This document shows, in pieces, positions 35,779-47,428 of a stretch of DNA of 64,000 nt. Both the position numbers and the translations under genes were made by a program. The stretch is from Aaosphaeria pasadenensis (Eukaryota; Ascomycota; Dothideomycetes; Pleosporales), in contig JAKLMB010000024.1 in assembly GCA_022813625.1 (NCBI GenBank), positions 62,001 through 126,000 of the forward strand, written 5' to 3'. How positions within the stretch are numbered: the first letter of the stretch is position 1; every line of letters starts with the position of its first letter. Below the pieces are notes generated by a model. The model ran no database searches. It was given only the letters and a program-made list of their open reading frames with translations, and had not been told where the DNA came from.

Positions 35779-38461
35779 TTATGCAGACTTGGGCTGCTGC
35801 TCAACGAGCCACTCGAGCACGCTTTCGTAACAGAGCACAAACTGCCGCAGGCTCTGTACCATGCTAAGGCGCTGCAATCTGAAGTCTTCGACGGTCTTCG
35901 CGATCAGGTCTATGTCGTCACGTGTCGTCCAAGAAGCGTCCATGTTGTCGTCTTGGCTCCCCTGGCTCGACCTGCGGTCGAGATCCATGGGAGTTCCTTG
36001 GCGTGCATTGCGGTTTTGTCGTTGCCGTTTGAGCATGTCAATGACGGAGTCCACGGTGCAGAAGGTACCGGTACGACCGCAGCCTGCTGAACAATGGACG
36101 AGGACAGGACGCCCATTGGGCGGATCTGGGCCCGTTGCGGAACCGCCATTGACCTGCCGAACGACGGAGTCACACTGCTCGATGAGGCCAAGGAGATGGG
36201 CCGGGTGGGCTGGGGCGCCAAAGTCTGGCCAGTGAGAGTATTGTAACTGCGTGATCTCGCGCATTCGTGCGAAGGGCTCGTCGGAGTTTGATAGGGTGAA
36301 CTTGCGGACGATGACATACGGTTGGTCTCCGCTCGGAGAGGTCGTGCTGTTCTCCCTTTGGAGTTCACCGAGGCGAGGTGGGTTGGTAGATCGACGCTGG
36401 CCTAATTGGGGTCGACTCTGCTCGCGGTGGCGGTGGATTCTTGATGGCTCTAGCGAAGCCCTGCGTTCACCTAGCGGGTTCAAGTAGAAATGGCCGTACT
36501 GTCTGTCGGACCAATAGTCGTGAGCTTTGACCTGGCCGCCTTCTTTTTCGGCAGTCAGCATGACGATGACACGCACGTCTTGTTGCCAAACAACATTCCA
36601 AAAGTCCTGTTTGAACAGTCAGTATCAGTGGTGCAGGTAGATCTTGTGCTAGTTTTTGACTCACCTTGAACGTTGCAGGAATTGGACCCTGCGTGGCGAT
36701 GTACCGCTTATTCGACCACGCTGCTTGTACGTGGTTGGCATTGACATAATCACAGGCTCCTTCTGGAATGCCTTGCAATTTGACTCTCGAGTGCTCGTAA
36801 GGCCAGATGTTGTTGTATCTGTTCTTGGAGCCCTTCTCGATTCCGGCAATCTGGATGCAGTCGCAGTCTGTCGATTTTCCATTTGAGTTATCATACACCA
36901 CCTTTCCGGACAAGGCTTCTTGCATTCTCTTCTGCTCGCGTTTCTCGATATGAAGGAACCGATCCGATACAGTCTTTCCCTTATCTTTGACGTCGGAGGC
37001 GTCGTGAAGCCACTCTGGAAGGTTCTCCTCAATCTGCTCTGACATGGCAGCGGGACGCTTGATTGGCATTTGTCCAACGCCACCGATCAAGTCCATGTTC
37101 TGGCGAATGTTGCCAAAGAAAGGATTGGCGGCATTCTGAGTGGCGGGCATGGGACATCCACCAATGACTGGTGCAACAGAGGGTCTGTCGGAGCCGATAG
37201 ACAAGGCTGCGGTGGCAGATGTAGGACTGCCCAATGGGCCTCGTGTCGTGTGCTTGGGGAACTTCTCGGAGAACTCAGAGAAGCCTCCGCGGATGATGTA
37301 GGAGCCACCTGTCCAGCCTTCGGATGCGAACTTTTTCAGGGTATTGATGCAAGTGGTTGCGTCCTTCATTTGAGAGGAGCTGGCATCATACACGATGATG
37401 TGCTTGCAGCTCCTCCACTTCTCAAATTTGGCTCGCTGCTCGTCATCCTTGAACGTCTCGGCCAACTTTTGAACATTGAAAGATGGTCTCTTGAGGAGGG
37501 TGGTAGGTATGCACAGGCTGAGTGCGCCGGCTATGCGGGCCTTTGCATATTGCGTGGAGACGCGGAGGTCCAAGAGAAGTACCTCTTCGACTGCGGACTC
37601 GAGTATGTTGAGAACATATTGAGGCGTCACCATGGCTGGCCCGCCAGAGGGATCTTCGACCTCCAAACTTGTGGGGAGAGTTTCGGCGCGTGCGACCACA
37701 GACTTGTGGTGGGTGGACTTCCTGGGTGGAAGAGATGGCCTGGGTATCCTGCCCTCTACGAACTCGGCCAGCTCATCCGTCCTTCCAAACCCTTCTTGAT
37801 CGAGGAAGCTTGCTGGAGAATTTCGCCTGGGGCGGTCGGTGAGTTGACTCGGATCGGTAGAGAGCATGCGCTTTGGCGACCGCGGTTTGCCCGAGCTGTG
37901 GTCGCTGCCATCGTCTCGGCCGTCCTTGCTGCTACCATTGGGACTCGAGGTCGTGACCATGGATGTAGGCGATAAAGGCGTTCTGAGAGCACCGAAGATG
38001 GAACCTCGAGGGACGATGGAGGGAGATGGGACTGAAGCGAAGTCGAAGTTGCCTAGATTGAAACCCCTGTTGTTTTCGGATTGTCTTCGAAACTGTTCAA
38101 ATTCAGGGTTCTGATCGACGGGGATGACGTGGGGTGACGCTGCAGCCGTGGAACGGATGTTCGAGGACGGCGGACTCCAATTGCCGCGAATGTGTTGGGC
38201 GGCGCTGGAAGCGAAGACATCTGCATTCGCATCTACCTGCAGACCGAAGTAGTTGGGACTGGGAGTCTTGACCGTCTGTGCCATTGTATTTGTAGTGACG
38301 AGTCCTGGAGTCTTTGCATCGTTCATGCGACGCGGTGTCAACAGAGTCTGAGGGTGGGCGGCAATGGGCGAGCGTGTATTACTGGATCGTGTCTTTGGAG
38401 TTGACCTGGAGGCGCGCGATGACGACTCTCGCGGCCTGGGAGAGAGGACAGGGATGGACAT
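35779..38461 (-). CDS. Pyp1-type protein tyrosine phosphatase (MAPK phosphatase)
   Basis: Two exons (38461-36665 and 36606-35779) encode 874 residues. The layout matches fission yeast Pyp1/Pyp2 and budding yeast Ptp2/Ptp3, which remove phosphotyrosine from stress-activated MAP kinases. Residues 1-275 are Ser/Pro/Arg-rich and disordered. A rhodanese (Cdc25-homology) domain lies around 278-405 (LLLDLRVSTQYAKARIAGA ... IIVYDASSSQ); where an active rhodanese has cysteine this reads Asp-Ala-Ser, so it is probably a docking module. The catalytic PTP domain follows: NRYNNIWPYEHSRV, DYVNANHV, ATQGPIPATF, WPDFGAP, then the signature HCSAGCGRTG with nucleophile Cys771 and the general-acid Asp of WPD present. 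The intron falls between ATFK and DFWNVVW, both conserved PTP motifs. Which MAP kinase is the target is inference. The upstream gene-free region is unusually long. Confidence 0.9.
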
Positions 38462-40246
38462 GAGGGAAGTGCACAGTGCGGTGCGCAGTGGACACTAGGG
38501 AGTAAGAACGTTGTGTATGCCGCGACCGTGCTGTGAACAAGCACTGCCCGACTAACTGAAGTAGGTAGGTAGGATGGGATGTCGGCAGTAAGAAGATAAA
38601 AAAAGAAGACAAGAGCCCCAGCGGTTGCTGGAAGGGGATATCAAGAAAAGAATTGTGCTCCAGGAACGTGAAAATGTAGGTGAATCGAAAAAAGGGAAGA
38701 GAGCAGGAGGTCGTCTAGATCGAGGATTTGGGGGGTGTTCAGAGAGACATGATTACGATGGTTCGACAGGGAAGTGGGTGCAAGGATAAGGGTTCAGGGT
38801 AGGCGGGTGGGGAAAGGTTCGTAAAAGGGCGTAATAGGTGTACCTAGGTAGGTGGCTAGGAAAAGAGGATTGGTGAGCAGTTTGCAGTTTGCCGCGTTGA
38901 GATGAAACGAGAAACGAGGAGAACGGAGAATAGTCGTAGTATTCGCAGGTGTGTGTGCGTGTGTAATTGAACAACGGCGGCGGGATTGTAAGAGGCGCGA
39001 GATGGCTTCGGTCCAAAAGTGTTCTAGGGGTTCTAGTTTGTGCTGGGTTGTCGTGGGAGTCGTGGGAGACCTGGGCTATGACATCACACAATCGCCGTAG
39101 CCCGCTGAGTGGAGGGTGGTGGTGAGGAGAGGTGATGAAAGGGTACTCGGTACCTATTGTTTGGGTGGCTCGACAGGCTGAGTGTGGAAGGCGAGGCGAA
39201 ACGACAAAACGTTTTTCTTGACCACGGTTCGATGACAAAACCAGAACCAAGAAAAGTAAGGCGGTAGGAATGTAGGATACGAAGCGTCCAGACTCCAAAA
39301 GGGGAGGGAGAACAATGACCGGGGAGGGAGGAGGGATAGTCCGACAATTGGTGAACAGTTATGATGATGATGATGACGATGGATGAGACGGTGAGAAACA
39401 GCCCCGAGAAACGGACGAAGCGAGACCAGCGATGTCCTGATTGGGCACGTGCGCACTTTGGTGTGGGTGGTGGGTGGTGGGTTAGAGAACAGCGACGTGT
39501 AGTTCCTTCCCTTTCTCTCGTTTGTGTGGATGAGAAATGTACAGTATGAATGCAAGCCGAAGATACAGAGTACTTTGCAAGCAATACAACACGATCCAAT
39601 ACAGTACCGTGCAGACAGTATCAGTGTATCTAAGGATATGAATTGATTGATTATGACTGTGTGTGTGTGCGCGCGTGTGTGTATATGTGTGGGCGCACTA
39701 TACGTGGAGGTTCCTGCCGAGTATTGGTAATCGACGTGTTGGTGACCTCTGTTTCCCTGTGTTTTGCGGTGGAAAAGCAGGTTCAGATACAGAGACCGAG
39801 CAGTAGCGTGAGGGTACCTGTCAGGTATTCCTGCTTTGTGCTGGGGTCGTTGGTATGTACTTCGGCTCTCTGACTCTACCTACTCGTTACTTCTGCTCTG
39901 GTCTGGCTCTGCTCTGTTCCCGTCGCCAAGTGGTATGCAGGGTCCCGATGAACCCTGAGAGAACTGACAGGACGGGCACGAAAGCAGATAATTCAGGGAC
40001 CTGTAGGGCTGATGAGACCCTTTGTTGGAGGGGGTGGAATCGAGAGATCGAGGGATCGAGGGGGACGATGCAAAGGGAGAGAGAGCGGAGACCGGAAGAA
40101 GTGGTCAGAGTTGTGGTACGGCGGATCGAGAGTTTATGAGAAAATCGGAATTATCAGGAGGGCGGGACTCGGTGCCAGGCTGGGCGGGATCGACACAAGC
40201 TGTTGGGGGGAGCAGGGTCTCCTTAGAGAATGGTTGGAGAGGGGGA

Positions 40247-40273
40247 ATGATGATAATGATGATGATGATGATG
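40247..40273. repeat. (GAT)n microsatellite
   Basis: A run of GAT/AAT triplets in intergenic DNA; a similar short ATG run is at 39361-39376. Confidence 0.9.
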
Positions 40274-40995
40274 TCGACTGTGGGCCTGAAAGGGGAAAAC
40301 GAGCGAAGCAGGAGAAAGGCTGGATTTACTGCACTGCACTGTGGATGGATGAATAGACCCGACAACCGTCATTGCAGCTTCACCTTTCACCCCCTTCTAT
40401 GAGTGTTCTAATTATTTACTGAATCATACCCGTACTTTCACCGAGTGCTTCTTCTCTATCCGAGTATCATGATGTACGACACAGATACATTCGGAGTGCT
40501 AAGTACGGAGTAGATGCTGTATGACACCAGGTAACTCGTATTGTGCATCCAGATCGTCAGTTCTAGGCTGTGTGACACCATCCCGTCCTCCATCCCTTCA
40601 GCCCTTCCCTGCATTATCAGTCCCTTGTCCTGTACCAGGCTTACTCTTCCTCCTACTCGTACTGTGTACAAGTAACAGCACATACGCACGCTCTGCGCTT
40701 ACTTCTAAAACAACGTACGAGTACCCAACTACCGGATATCCACATCTTAAAATATACATCGTGTCCACGAGGTAGGACGTCAACATCACCAGACACTCAT
40801 TAATTACTCGTGTATACTCGAAGGGAGGTATCGTTCCAACTTTTGCGAGTCGCTTCCAGGTCACTCTGAACTAGTAGATCACAAGTGCCAACCCATGACG
40901 ACACTCACACTCACTCGGACTCGGGGGAGAGAGACAAGCGGTGGCGGGCGGCGGCGGCGGCAATCCACTGATCTGCACTAATTACCAGCAATCAA

Positions 40996-41018
40996 CAATC
41001 AATCAATCAATCAATCAA
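40996..41018. repeat. (CAAT)n microsatellite
   Basis: Five perfect CAAT units plus a partial unit in the gene-free region. Confidence 0.95.
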
Positions 41019-43385
41019 CTCCAGGATGCCCACAAATCCAGCCAGAATACCGCTTCACAAGCTGATGTATCCACGACAAATAGTTAACAGAAATACAAAT
41101 ACTAATCACCCTCATAATGAATTGACGACAGTACGGAGTTACTCTGCCCTGCACAACCAAACTCCTCCAGCTAGTAGCTACCTACCTACTCGCCTTTCCC
41201 CCGTATCTCCTCTCCGGTTTCAACTCTACGTCCAACAAGTAGTGCATGCCCCCCAGCTCCAGGACACACAAGCCCGCCAGCCTGGCAGACCCCTTCCAAG
41301 AAATATCTTCCCTCTCTTCCTCTCAAACAATAACACCCCGTGGCCAGTACGGAGTACTCCATACAAGGCAATACCTCAGACAACACATCCCAACACAAGT
41401 ACTTTAACCATCCCTCCAACATGTGACTCGGGTCAGAGCAAGGTAAGTCCAAGGCAGAAGAGACAAGCCAGTCGCCCTTGGCGCACTCGAACGACCTTGT
41501 TTTTCTTCTTTCGGGGGCGGGCACGCAGGGAAACTGGAACTGGACTGGACTTATTCCAGGTCATTCATTTAGGTAGGAACGAACCAACCCGTAACTTTAC
41601 AAAAATGGCGGTGGTGGTTGATCGGGTTTCAGTTGCCCCACCACCACTACCGCCACCACTTCTGTTTGTAGATGATCGCGCTTCTGACTTGGAGGGGGAG
41701 AGTCAGATGTATGGTATGCACGTATGCAACTTTCCCTTTCATAATTGCACTTCATTCGAGTACAAAGGGAGGACGGAACAAAAGGACCAAATATCAAATT
41801 TTGGGGACTTTGTGGACAGGGTGGGGTGGAAGAGTAGACCCTGGCCCGGCCCTACATGACCCTTCACCACGACCCTAATCAGGGCCCTAGACGACGATGA
41901 TCCTGACCCTGACTTCACACCTCGGCCCTGACCCACCCACAAGAACACACACGCACGCACGCACGAGAGGAGGAAAAAATCTAGCTGCGAGTGAGTGGGA
42001 ACTTGGGTTCTATGTAGGTGTGACTAGGAACGAGATCTACGTGCGTGTCTATTGTAAAGTGCCGAAGTAAGTGTGTATGTGCGAGTAATGCGGATGGAGT
42101 GAGAACAAGTGCAAGAATCGCGTATCTTGCACTTTCACACCGTCTTCATGCATGCGGCTGGTTGGGGGATGGTGTGATCTTATCATCATCCTTGAATGCC
42201 TAGGTATCTCAAGTTAACTCAATTCATCCTCATCCTCTTTAGTGATCGATATTGACCTTAGAAAGATTATCGTGATGGCAACATGGACTTGATATATCGA
42301 TATCTCAACAACCTACCCAATTCCTTCATAGCATCCATAACTTTCCTCTACTTACCTTCCAACTCTCCTCCACACTCTTCTCCCATATACTCAGCATCTT
42401 CAAACCATCCAAAACCCATGATAAGAAGTTAGAACTAACCAAAAGCCCAATCCCTTTCCCCATGACTTCAAAAATACCCACCGCTACATACTCCCTACCT
42501 AGCGTTGACACCTTCCATCCAAAACCCCACACACCGCATCGCACCATACGACAGACAGCACACACAAATACCCATGCCCTCGTATTTCCAGCCCAACTGG
42601 GCTTTTGCAACAAACACGACTTGAAAAGCACGGATTCCTGGGGTGTGTACACGTCTGTTCCGAGACTGCGTATTTGGCTGTGGACAGCACATCAGCTGGT
42701 AGTTTAGTTTAGTAGGCCCGTGACTGTAGGTATGAGACGATGATATCTGGAGTGATAATGTTGATTGCTACTCCGCCGTGGAAGAATGGAAAGGAAGGGA
42801 TGGGTTTGTGTGTTTTGTGTTTGGGGGGTTCATGGTCGTTGGTTTTGGCGTATATGCCTGTGATGTATATGTGTGTGGGTGCTGTGGAAGTGTCGTGAGC
42901 TTTCAATCGTAACATAGCACTACGATCATAGCGTTTCTCCTCGCTAACTATGATTTTTTGGGGGTTTTATGGAATCATGTTGTTGGTTCATAAGCTGGTG
43001 TGAGGTAGGTATGTAGGTAGGCAAGTAGGCAGGTGGATAGATGAATCACCACTGTGCGAGACACTGTCGCGAAATCAGAAGCAAAACAATTATAGTAATG
43101 ATATCGAAATTGAGATTGAAATTGAAATTGATATAACGCCTTCCCGCAAGTGTTTGTTTAATTTCACAATCCGACTCTGGACTGCCCAATCATCCGTTCT
43201 TTGGTTGCAACTGCGAATGATGTCGATCAGTTCCCAAGCTATAATTCCAGATAAAATAATGCCATTGAATAATTGAGGAAGCAACATGAAAACCATTATC
43301 AATCCGTTCCTGCTACCTACCCTGATAGAACGAAAGATCCCACGGAGAAGGACATCAATGGGGTTAAGCACCCGAAGAAACGCTC

Positions 43386-45790
43386 CTAGTAGTAGTAAGC
43401 ATTCCCGCAATCGTGCTCCTTGAGATAATCCCCGCCCTTCTCCATGAACTCGGAGCGGGACACGAAGTTTTGTTTTGACTTCGAGTTTGCTGCCCACTTG
43501 GCTGCACCCTTCCAAGCGTCCAGGACGCTGTCCTTGGCCCGTCGTACCTTCAGCGTCTCCTCCGCTGGCAGCACGGCTCGGAGCTCGTTCCTCAGCCTGT
43601 CCTCGAAGCCCTCGAAGAGCGTGTTCCCGCCGGTCAGGAAGATGTCCTGGAGTACGTTCTTGCGGTAGGGCGAGTCCGCGAGACGTTCGGTCAGAATGCT
43701 TGCGGCTATCTCAACAATGCCCGCTTGGTCTAGGCCTGCAATCGTTGGCTGGAAGACCACCTCCGGGCATCGGATGCGCTCCACATTGAGATGGATCTGG
43801 TTTGCTTGCCGTTGGCTTTCGGGGTCAAAGGGGTATGGGCCGTAGAGGAATGCGTGCATAATCGACTTGGTCCAGTCTGTTTGTGCTTCCCGTGTGGAGT
43901 CTTCGGTGAACGATGGGTCGTGCTTCAGTAGTTGTGTCTCGAGGTTCTTGAGGTCGCGGTTGAGATCCTCTTCTTCCTCATCGTCGGATCCCTCGCCCGT
44001 TGCAATCGTTCGATAAACACCCCAATCTGCATCATCGGCACCAAACGTGTCGTCGTCTCCGCCTCCACGCCGCCTCTTCTTCGTTGGGGTGTCAGCCGCA
44101 AGATTCGCAATCGATTTCATGCGCATCTGGTTCGCAAGCGACTTTCGGTTCCCGAGCTCAGCCTTAAGCCGTTCTCGGTCCTTCATCTTTTGAATGATGG
44201 CCTACGATCGTTAGTAATTATGCGCCTTCTATTTGGGCGAAACTTAGTACCTGTCGAGCTACCCTCCTCTCTGTAACCCAGCCCTCAAAGTCATTCTCCC
44301 TTCGCTCATCGTCCAAGCGCTGTTCTTCTGCGAGACGTGCCTTCTCCTTCTCCTTCTCAATCTTAGCACGCTGCCGTGCTTCGTAGTTGGATTTCATGAG
44401 CCTCTGTTGCCTCTTTTGCTTGATGCCTTCTTCGTCTAGCTGATCATCCGGCGTATCAAGTAGTGGGAATGTGGGCTCCTCTTGCTGCTCCTCTTCAACC
44501 TCGCCAAGATCCTTGTTTCGAGCCTTCTTGATAGACTTCTCCAGCTCCCGGATCTTTTTCTCCAGCTGACCTTCGTCGTCGAAATCGTTCGAGTCTAAAA
44601 GACGCTTAGCCTCTTTCTTGGTGGTTTCCTGGATCTGTCCTTGAAGCTGTTGGTAATATTCGAACTCCTCTTCTTTGCGCTTCAGTTTATCGAGTCGCAT
44701 CTTTGCTGCTTGTGCTTGCAATCGCCGTCCGCTCTCCTTTCGCTTTTCGGCAGCGGCTGCCAGTTCTTCCTCAGTCTTTTGTACGACAACCTGTTCCACG
44801 AACGGGAATTGAACTGTGTGATCTCTGTCCTCGAGACCCGTCCAATCGAGATAATGGCTGAGTTCGTTCTCGTAGTCTTGGCTTATGTAGCAATGCTCCC
44901 TCACCAAATCCTCAGCTTGCGGGTCGCTGATCTTGCCGGGAAACGAAGGGTACTTCAGCCTCAGAAGTTTGAGAAGATATTCTACGGACTGGAATCGTCC
45001 CCAATTTAATCTCGTCGCTTGTGAAAGTATTGCTTTTGAGTCGACCACCGGGATCAGGTGGGTGGAGGTATACGATGAATCGACGACTAGGCCATGCTTG
45101 CCTCCGTTGTATGAGTAGGAGAAGAGAGAATCGATTCCATAGGCGACAGAGGGGGCACCGTAGCACTCGAAGAGAATTTCGGACATTGCTGTAGGTCCCA
45201 ATCAGCACTTGAAATAGTAGACCCGACTTTGCGGATTGCACGTACTTTTGCGCGAGTATCCCAGATTTGCGACAGGCTCCGTCATTACCACAGGCCTATC
45301 TATTGTCCCACCCTTGCTCTCTATGCCTAGCTTGAGGAAGCAGTAGTCTAGCACTCCCTCCATTGCATCCCAGTTGTTAATGATGTTACTTCCGGGCTCA
45401 TAGACATTCTTGGCCTGGCCACGCGCTGTACCGTCGGCATAGACGTCAGAGCCAATGAAGGTAAAGGTTCGTCCAACCTTGCGATCGCGGTATCGAGACC
45501 AAAGGGGAGGAAGCGAAACGCGCGGTTTCGAGTCGAAGGACCAGCCGGCGCGAACGGTCGACGAGCCTGTCAAGAAAGTTAGATGCCATCTCTTCGGATG
45601 ATGAAGCTGTTGTAGGACTACCATTATCAATCACGATGGCCGTGTCGCCAGAGCTGCGCGCGTAGCCCTCCGTGTCCACAGGTTTGAAGCCCTCAAAGGG
45701 CGGCTCGTTGACACTCCATATCTTCGTCGGAGCGGGCTTTGGGGAGTTGCGACCAGAGGGCGGCACTTCTATCGTTGCTCCTGGAGCCAT
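43386..45790 (-). CDS. arp5: Actin-related protein 5, INO80 complex
   Basis: Four exons (45790-45622, 45566-45246, 45188-44251, 44201-43386) encode 747 residues, the usual length for Arp5. Arp5 is a nuclear actin-fold subunit of the INO80 chromatin remodeler and binds Ies6. The actin nucleotide-binding start is visible as AIVIDNGSSTVRAGW, created only by removing intron 1. Next come the second-exon segment RPVVMTEPVANLGYSRK and, after intron 2, MSEILFECYGAPSVAYGIDSLFSY. A long Arp5-specific charged coiled-coil insertion follows (about residues 290-520; EEEL, KKEAKRLL, RQRAKIEKEKEKARLAEEQ). The C-terminal actin part has NVERIRCPEVVFQP and DIFLTGGNTLFEGFEDRLRNEL. Intron 3 carries a perfect TACTAAC branch site. 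It lies in tandem with dad4 and 1.1 kb from ies6. Confidence 0.96.
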
Positions 45791-46201
45791 GTCGAATTCG
45801 TGTCGTAACCTGCGAATGGAGCTGCCAGGGAAATCCGAGAGACCGTTATGACATGCCGTGCGAAGCTGATGTTAAGTTTGGTGTTAGCGTGAGCTTTGCG
45901 ACCACAATTGTTCTCACGTCGTCTGGACCTGCATCATCCTCGGTGGTCCGCGCGCCTCCCGAAAAGGGTTGACCTCACTAGGTTGATATCGCGTTCGATT
46001 ACTCTGGGCATCACAAAATATTTGAATTGTGTACAATGAATTTATAGAAGGCTTAAGGTCTAATCATTTACAAGGTATCTTCCTTATTGAACTCCCACTT
46101 TGCTCTCGATTTCACTCCAGCACTCAGATGCATTCGAGTGCGTTGATCATAATAGTCGTCTCGATTGCTAATATCTCAGCAGTCAATCCACATTATCCTT
46201 T
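45791..46201. other. arp5 upstream region / dad4 3' flank
   Basis: 411 bases between the arp5 start and the dad4 stop, both minus strand. It must contain the arp5 promoter and the dad4 3' end. No gene is seen. Confidence 0.6.
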
Positions 46202-46585
46202 TCATGATGGATCCTTCAGTGTGTTCGTAGCTGTAACATGTTAGAGCCTAAATTCAAGGATTGCTTGTTTGTATTTTCATCCAGTATCTTACCCTCTAGG
46301 TGGAATAACACGTTGGACTGATAGTTCTTGAACATCTGTGCCACAAGCTCCACGTCCATGTTCTGGATGTTGATCTCTTGTAAATTCTTGTTGAGCATCA
46401 TGATCGCTTCATTCAATTTCTCCTACACTGGAATCAGTTCCTGCCCTTGCATACTGGAGGGGTATATCATACAACGTTGACTATGATGCGGGAAAGGAGC
46501 AAGCTCTGCTGATGTTCATGTGGGCTCTCCTATACGATATCAACATTCAAGAATCAATTTATATTCAAAATGATAGTCTTACCAT
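46202..46585 (-). CDS. dad4: DASH complex subunit Dad4
   Basis: Four tiny exons (46585-46583, 46529-46473, 46422-46293, 46230-46202) encode exactly 72 residues, the known length of Dad4. Dad4 belongs to the DASH/Dam1 ring that couples kinetochores to spindle microtubules. The identity is clear from EKLNEAIMMLNKNLQEIN, NIQNMDVELVAQMFKNY and QSNVLFHLEATNTLKDPS. Exon 1 is only the three bases of the start codon, followed by a GTAAGA donor; exon 2 opens with ESPHEHQQSLLLSRII. All three introns have good GT and AG ends and the phases agree (0, 0, 1). No other ATG in the second exon could replace the start. It is divergent from ies6, with 285 bases between start codons. Confidence 0.93.
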
Positions 46586-46870
46586 GTTGCTTAAACTTCG
46601 AATGTGGTTGTATCCGCGATTCTCAAACGCGTGTTGCGGGCGTTGTTTGTGAGTGCCAAGGCGCGGGTTAGTAGGGCTGAACCCCCAGGAAGCAATGCGC
46701 TGCTGCTATAACCTCCCAGCTTCCGGCATTCAAACGTCTACGCGCAGTCTTCCATTCTCCCTCCGCCTCTCCAGATTGACTTCTACCTGACATCGCATCT
46801 CCCCGCGCCAGTTTCCAAATCCTTCCTCGAACGAGTTATAAAACCTCACGCTGCACCAACTCAATACAAC
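46586..46870. promoter_or_regulatory. Compact divergent dad4/ies6 promoter
   Basis: Only 285 bases separate the two start codons, so both promoters and leaders must share this space. I see no clear TATA box. That transcription is bidirectional is inference. Confidence 0.6.
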
Positions 46871-47428
46871 ATGGCGCCCATAACAACAGCGTCCGACGAG
46901 AAGACGCATCAAGCGCTCCTGGACAAGCTTGACATCCACGGCGTTCATAAGCCATACCGCAACCCTCACTGGAAGCCGCCACAGCGCCGAAACAAGAACG
47001 TCAGGCAGATCGTTTCCGACGCAGCACGCAAAGAAGCTTCCGTAATGGCTACCCAGAACAACAGCGGCGTTTCGACTCCCGTGCTCCCTCATTCGGAAGC
47101 CCTGACCCCAGTCAACAGCAACTCGCGACAGGCGAACATCGCGCAAGCGGCACAGAGCTTGAGTACATTGGTATTGGAGAGGAACAGCCGTGCTGCTATG
47201 GCGAGTGGCCCTGCTGCGACGTATACGAACATCGAGTCCGCTCCTAGCTTCCATCCGAGCAGCCAGAGGAGATATTGCGATATCACAGGCCTGCCAGCCC
47301 CATACACCGATCCGAAGACGAGGTTACGGTATCACAACAAGGAGATATTTGGAGGTATCAGGACGATGCCGCAGAACGTATATGAAAGCTATCTAGCAGC
47401 TCGAGGAGCTCACACCGTGTTGAAGTGA
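46871..47428 (+). CDS. ies6: INO80 complex subunit Ies6
   Basis: Single-exon gene of 185 codons. The C-terminal third is a YL1_C domain (PF08265): RRYCDITGLPAPYTDPKTRLRY followed by HNKEIFGGIRTMP, which binds Arp5 and anchors the Arp5-Ies6 module to INO80. The N-terminal part (HKPYRNPHWKPPQRRNKNVRQI) is also typical of Ies6 and separates it from the much longer Swc2/YL1. The length fits the family (about 165-200). The ATG at 46871 has good context (CAACATGG). The partner gene arp5 starts 1.1 kb away on the other strand, with dad4 between. Confidence 0.93.
   Translation: MAPITTASDEKTHQALLDKLDIHGVHKPYRNPHWKPPQRRNKNVRQIVSDAARKEASVMATQNNSGVSTPVLPHSEALTPVNSNSRQANIAQAAQSLSTLVLERNSRAAMASGPAATYTNIESAPSFHPSSQRRYCDITGLPAPYTDPKTRLRYHNKEIFGGIRTMPQNVYESYLAARGAHTVLK

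Larger units (their letters stand above)
38462..43385. other. 4.9 kb gene-free region upstream of the phosphatase gene
   Basis: The longest interval without a gene in this window. It starts at the phosphatase start codon and ends at the arp5 stop codon, both genes on the minus strand. The longest frame (41026-41859 plus, 277 codons) has low-complexity, non-protein-like composition. It holds ATG/GAT and CAAT microsatellites, two TACGGAGTA copies (40504, 41348), GT-rich tracts near 39660-39690 and a GAAATT-rich stretch near 43100-43135. It may carry a long leader, distant regulatory sites or a non-coding RNA. Confidence 0.55.

Noticed and set aside
37070..37975. Open frame of 301 codons antisense to the phosphatase gene
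   Set aside because: Overlaps a conserved rhodanese domain on the other strand; no protein-like features of its own.
39084..39599. Minus-strand frames upstream of the phosphatase gene
   Set aside because: His/Pro/Ser-rich translation of pyrimidine-rich leader DNA; two overlapping frames look equally poor.
41026..41859. Plus-strand frame of 277 codons in the gene-free region
   Set aside because: Starts with ATG but is low-complexity, spans CAAT repeats and promoter-like sequence, and lacks any domain.
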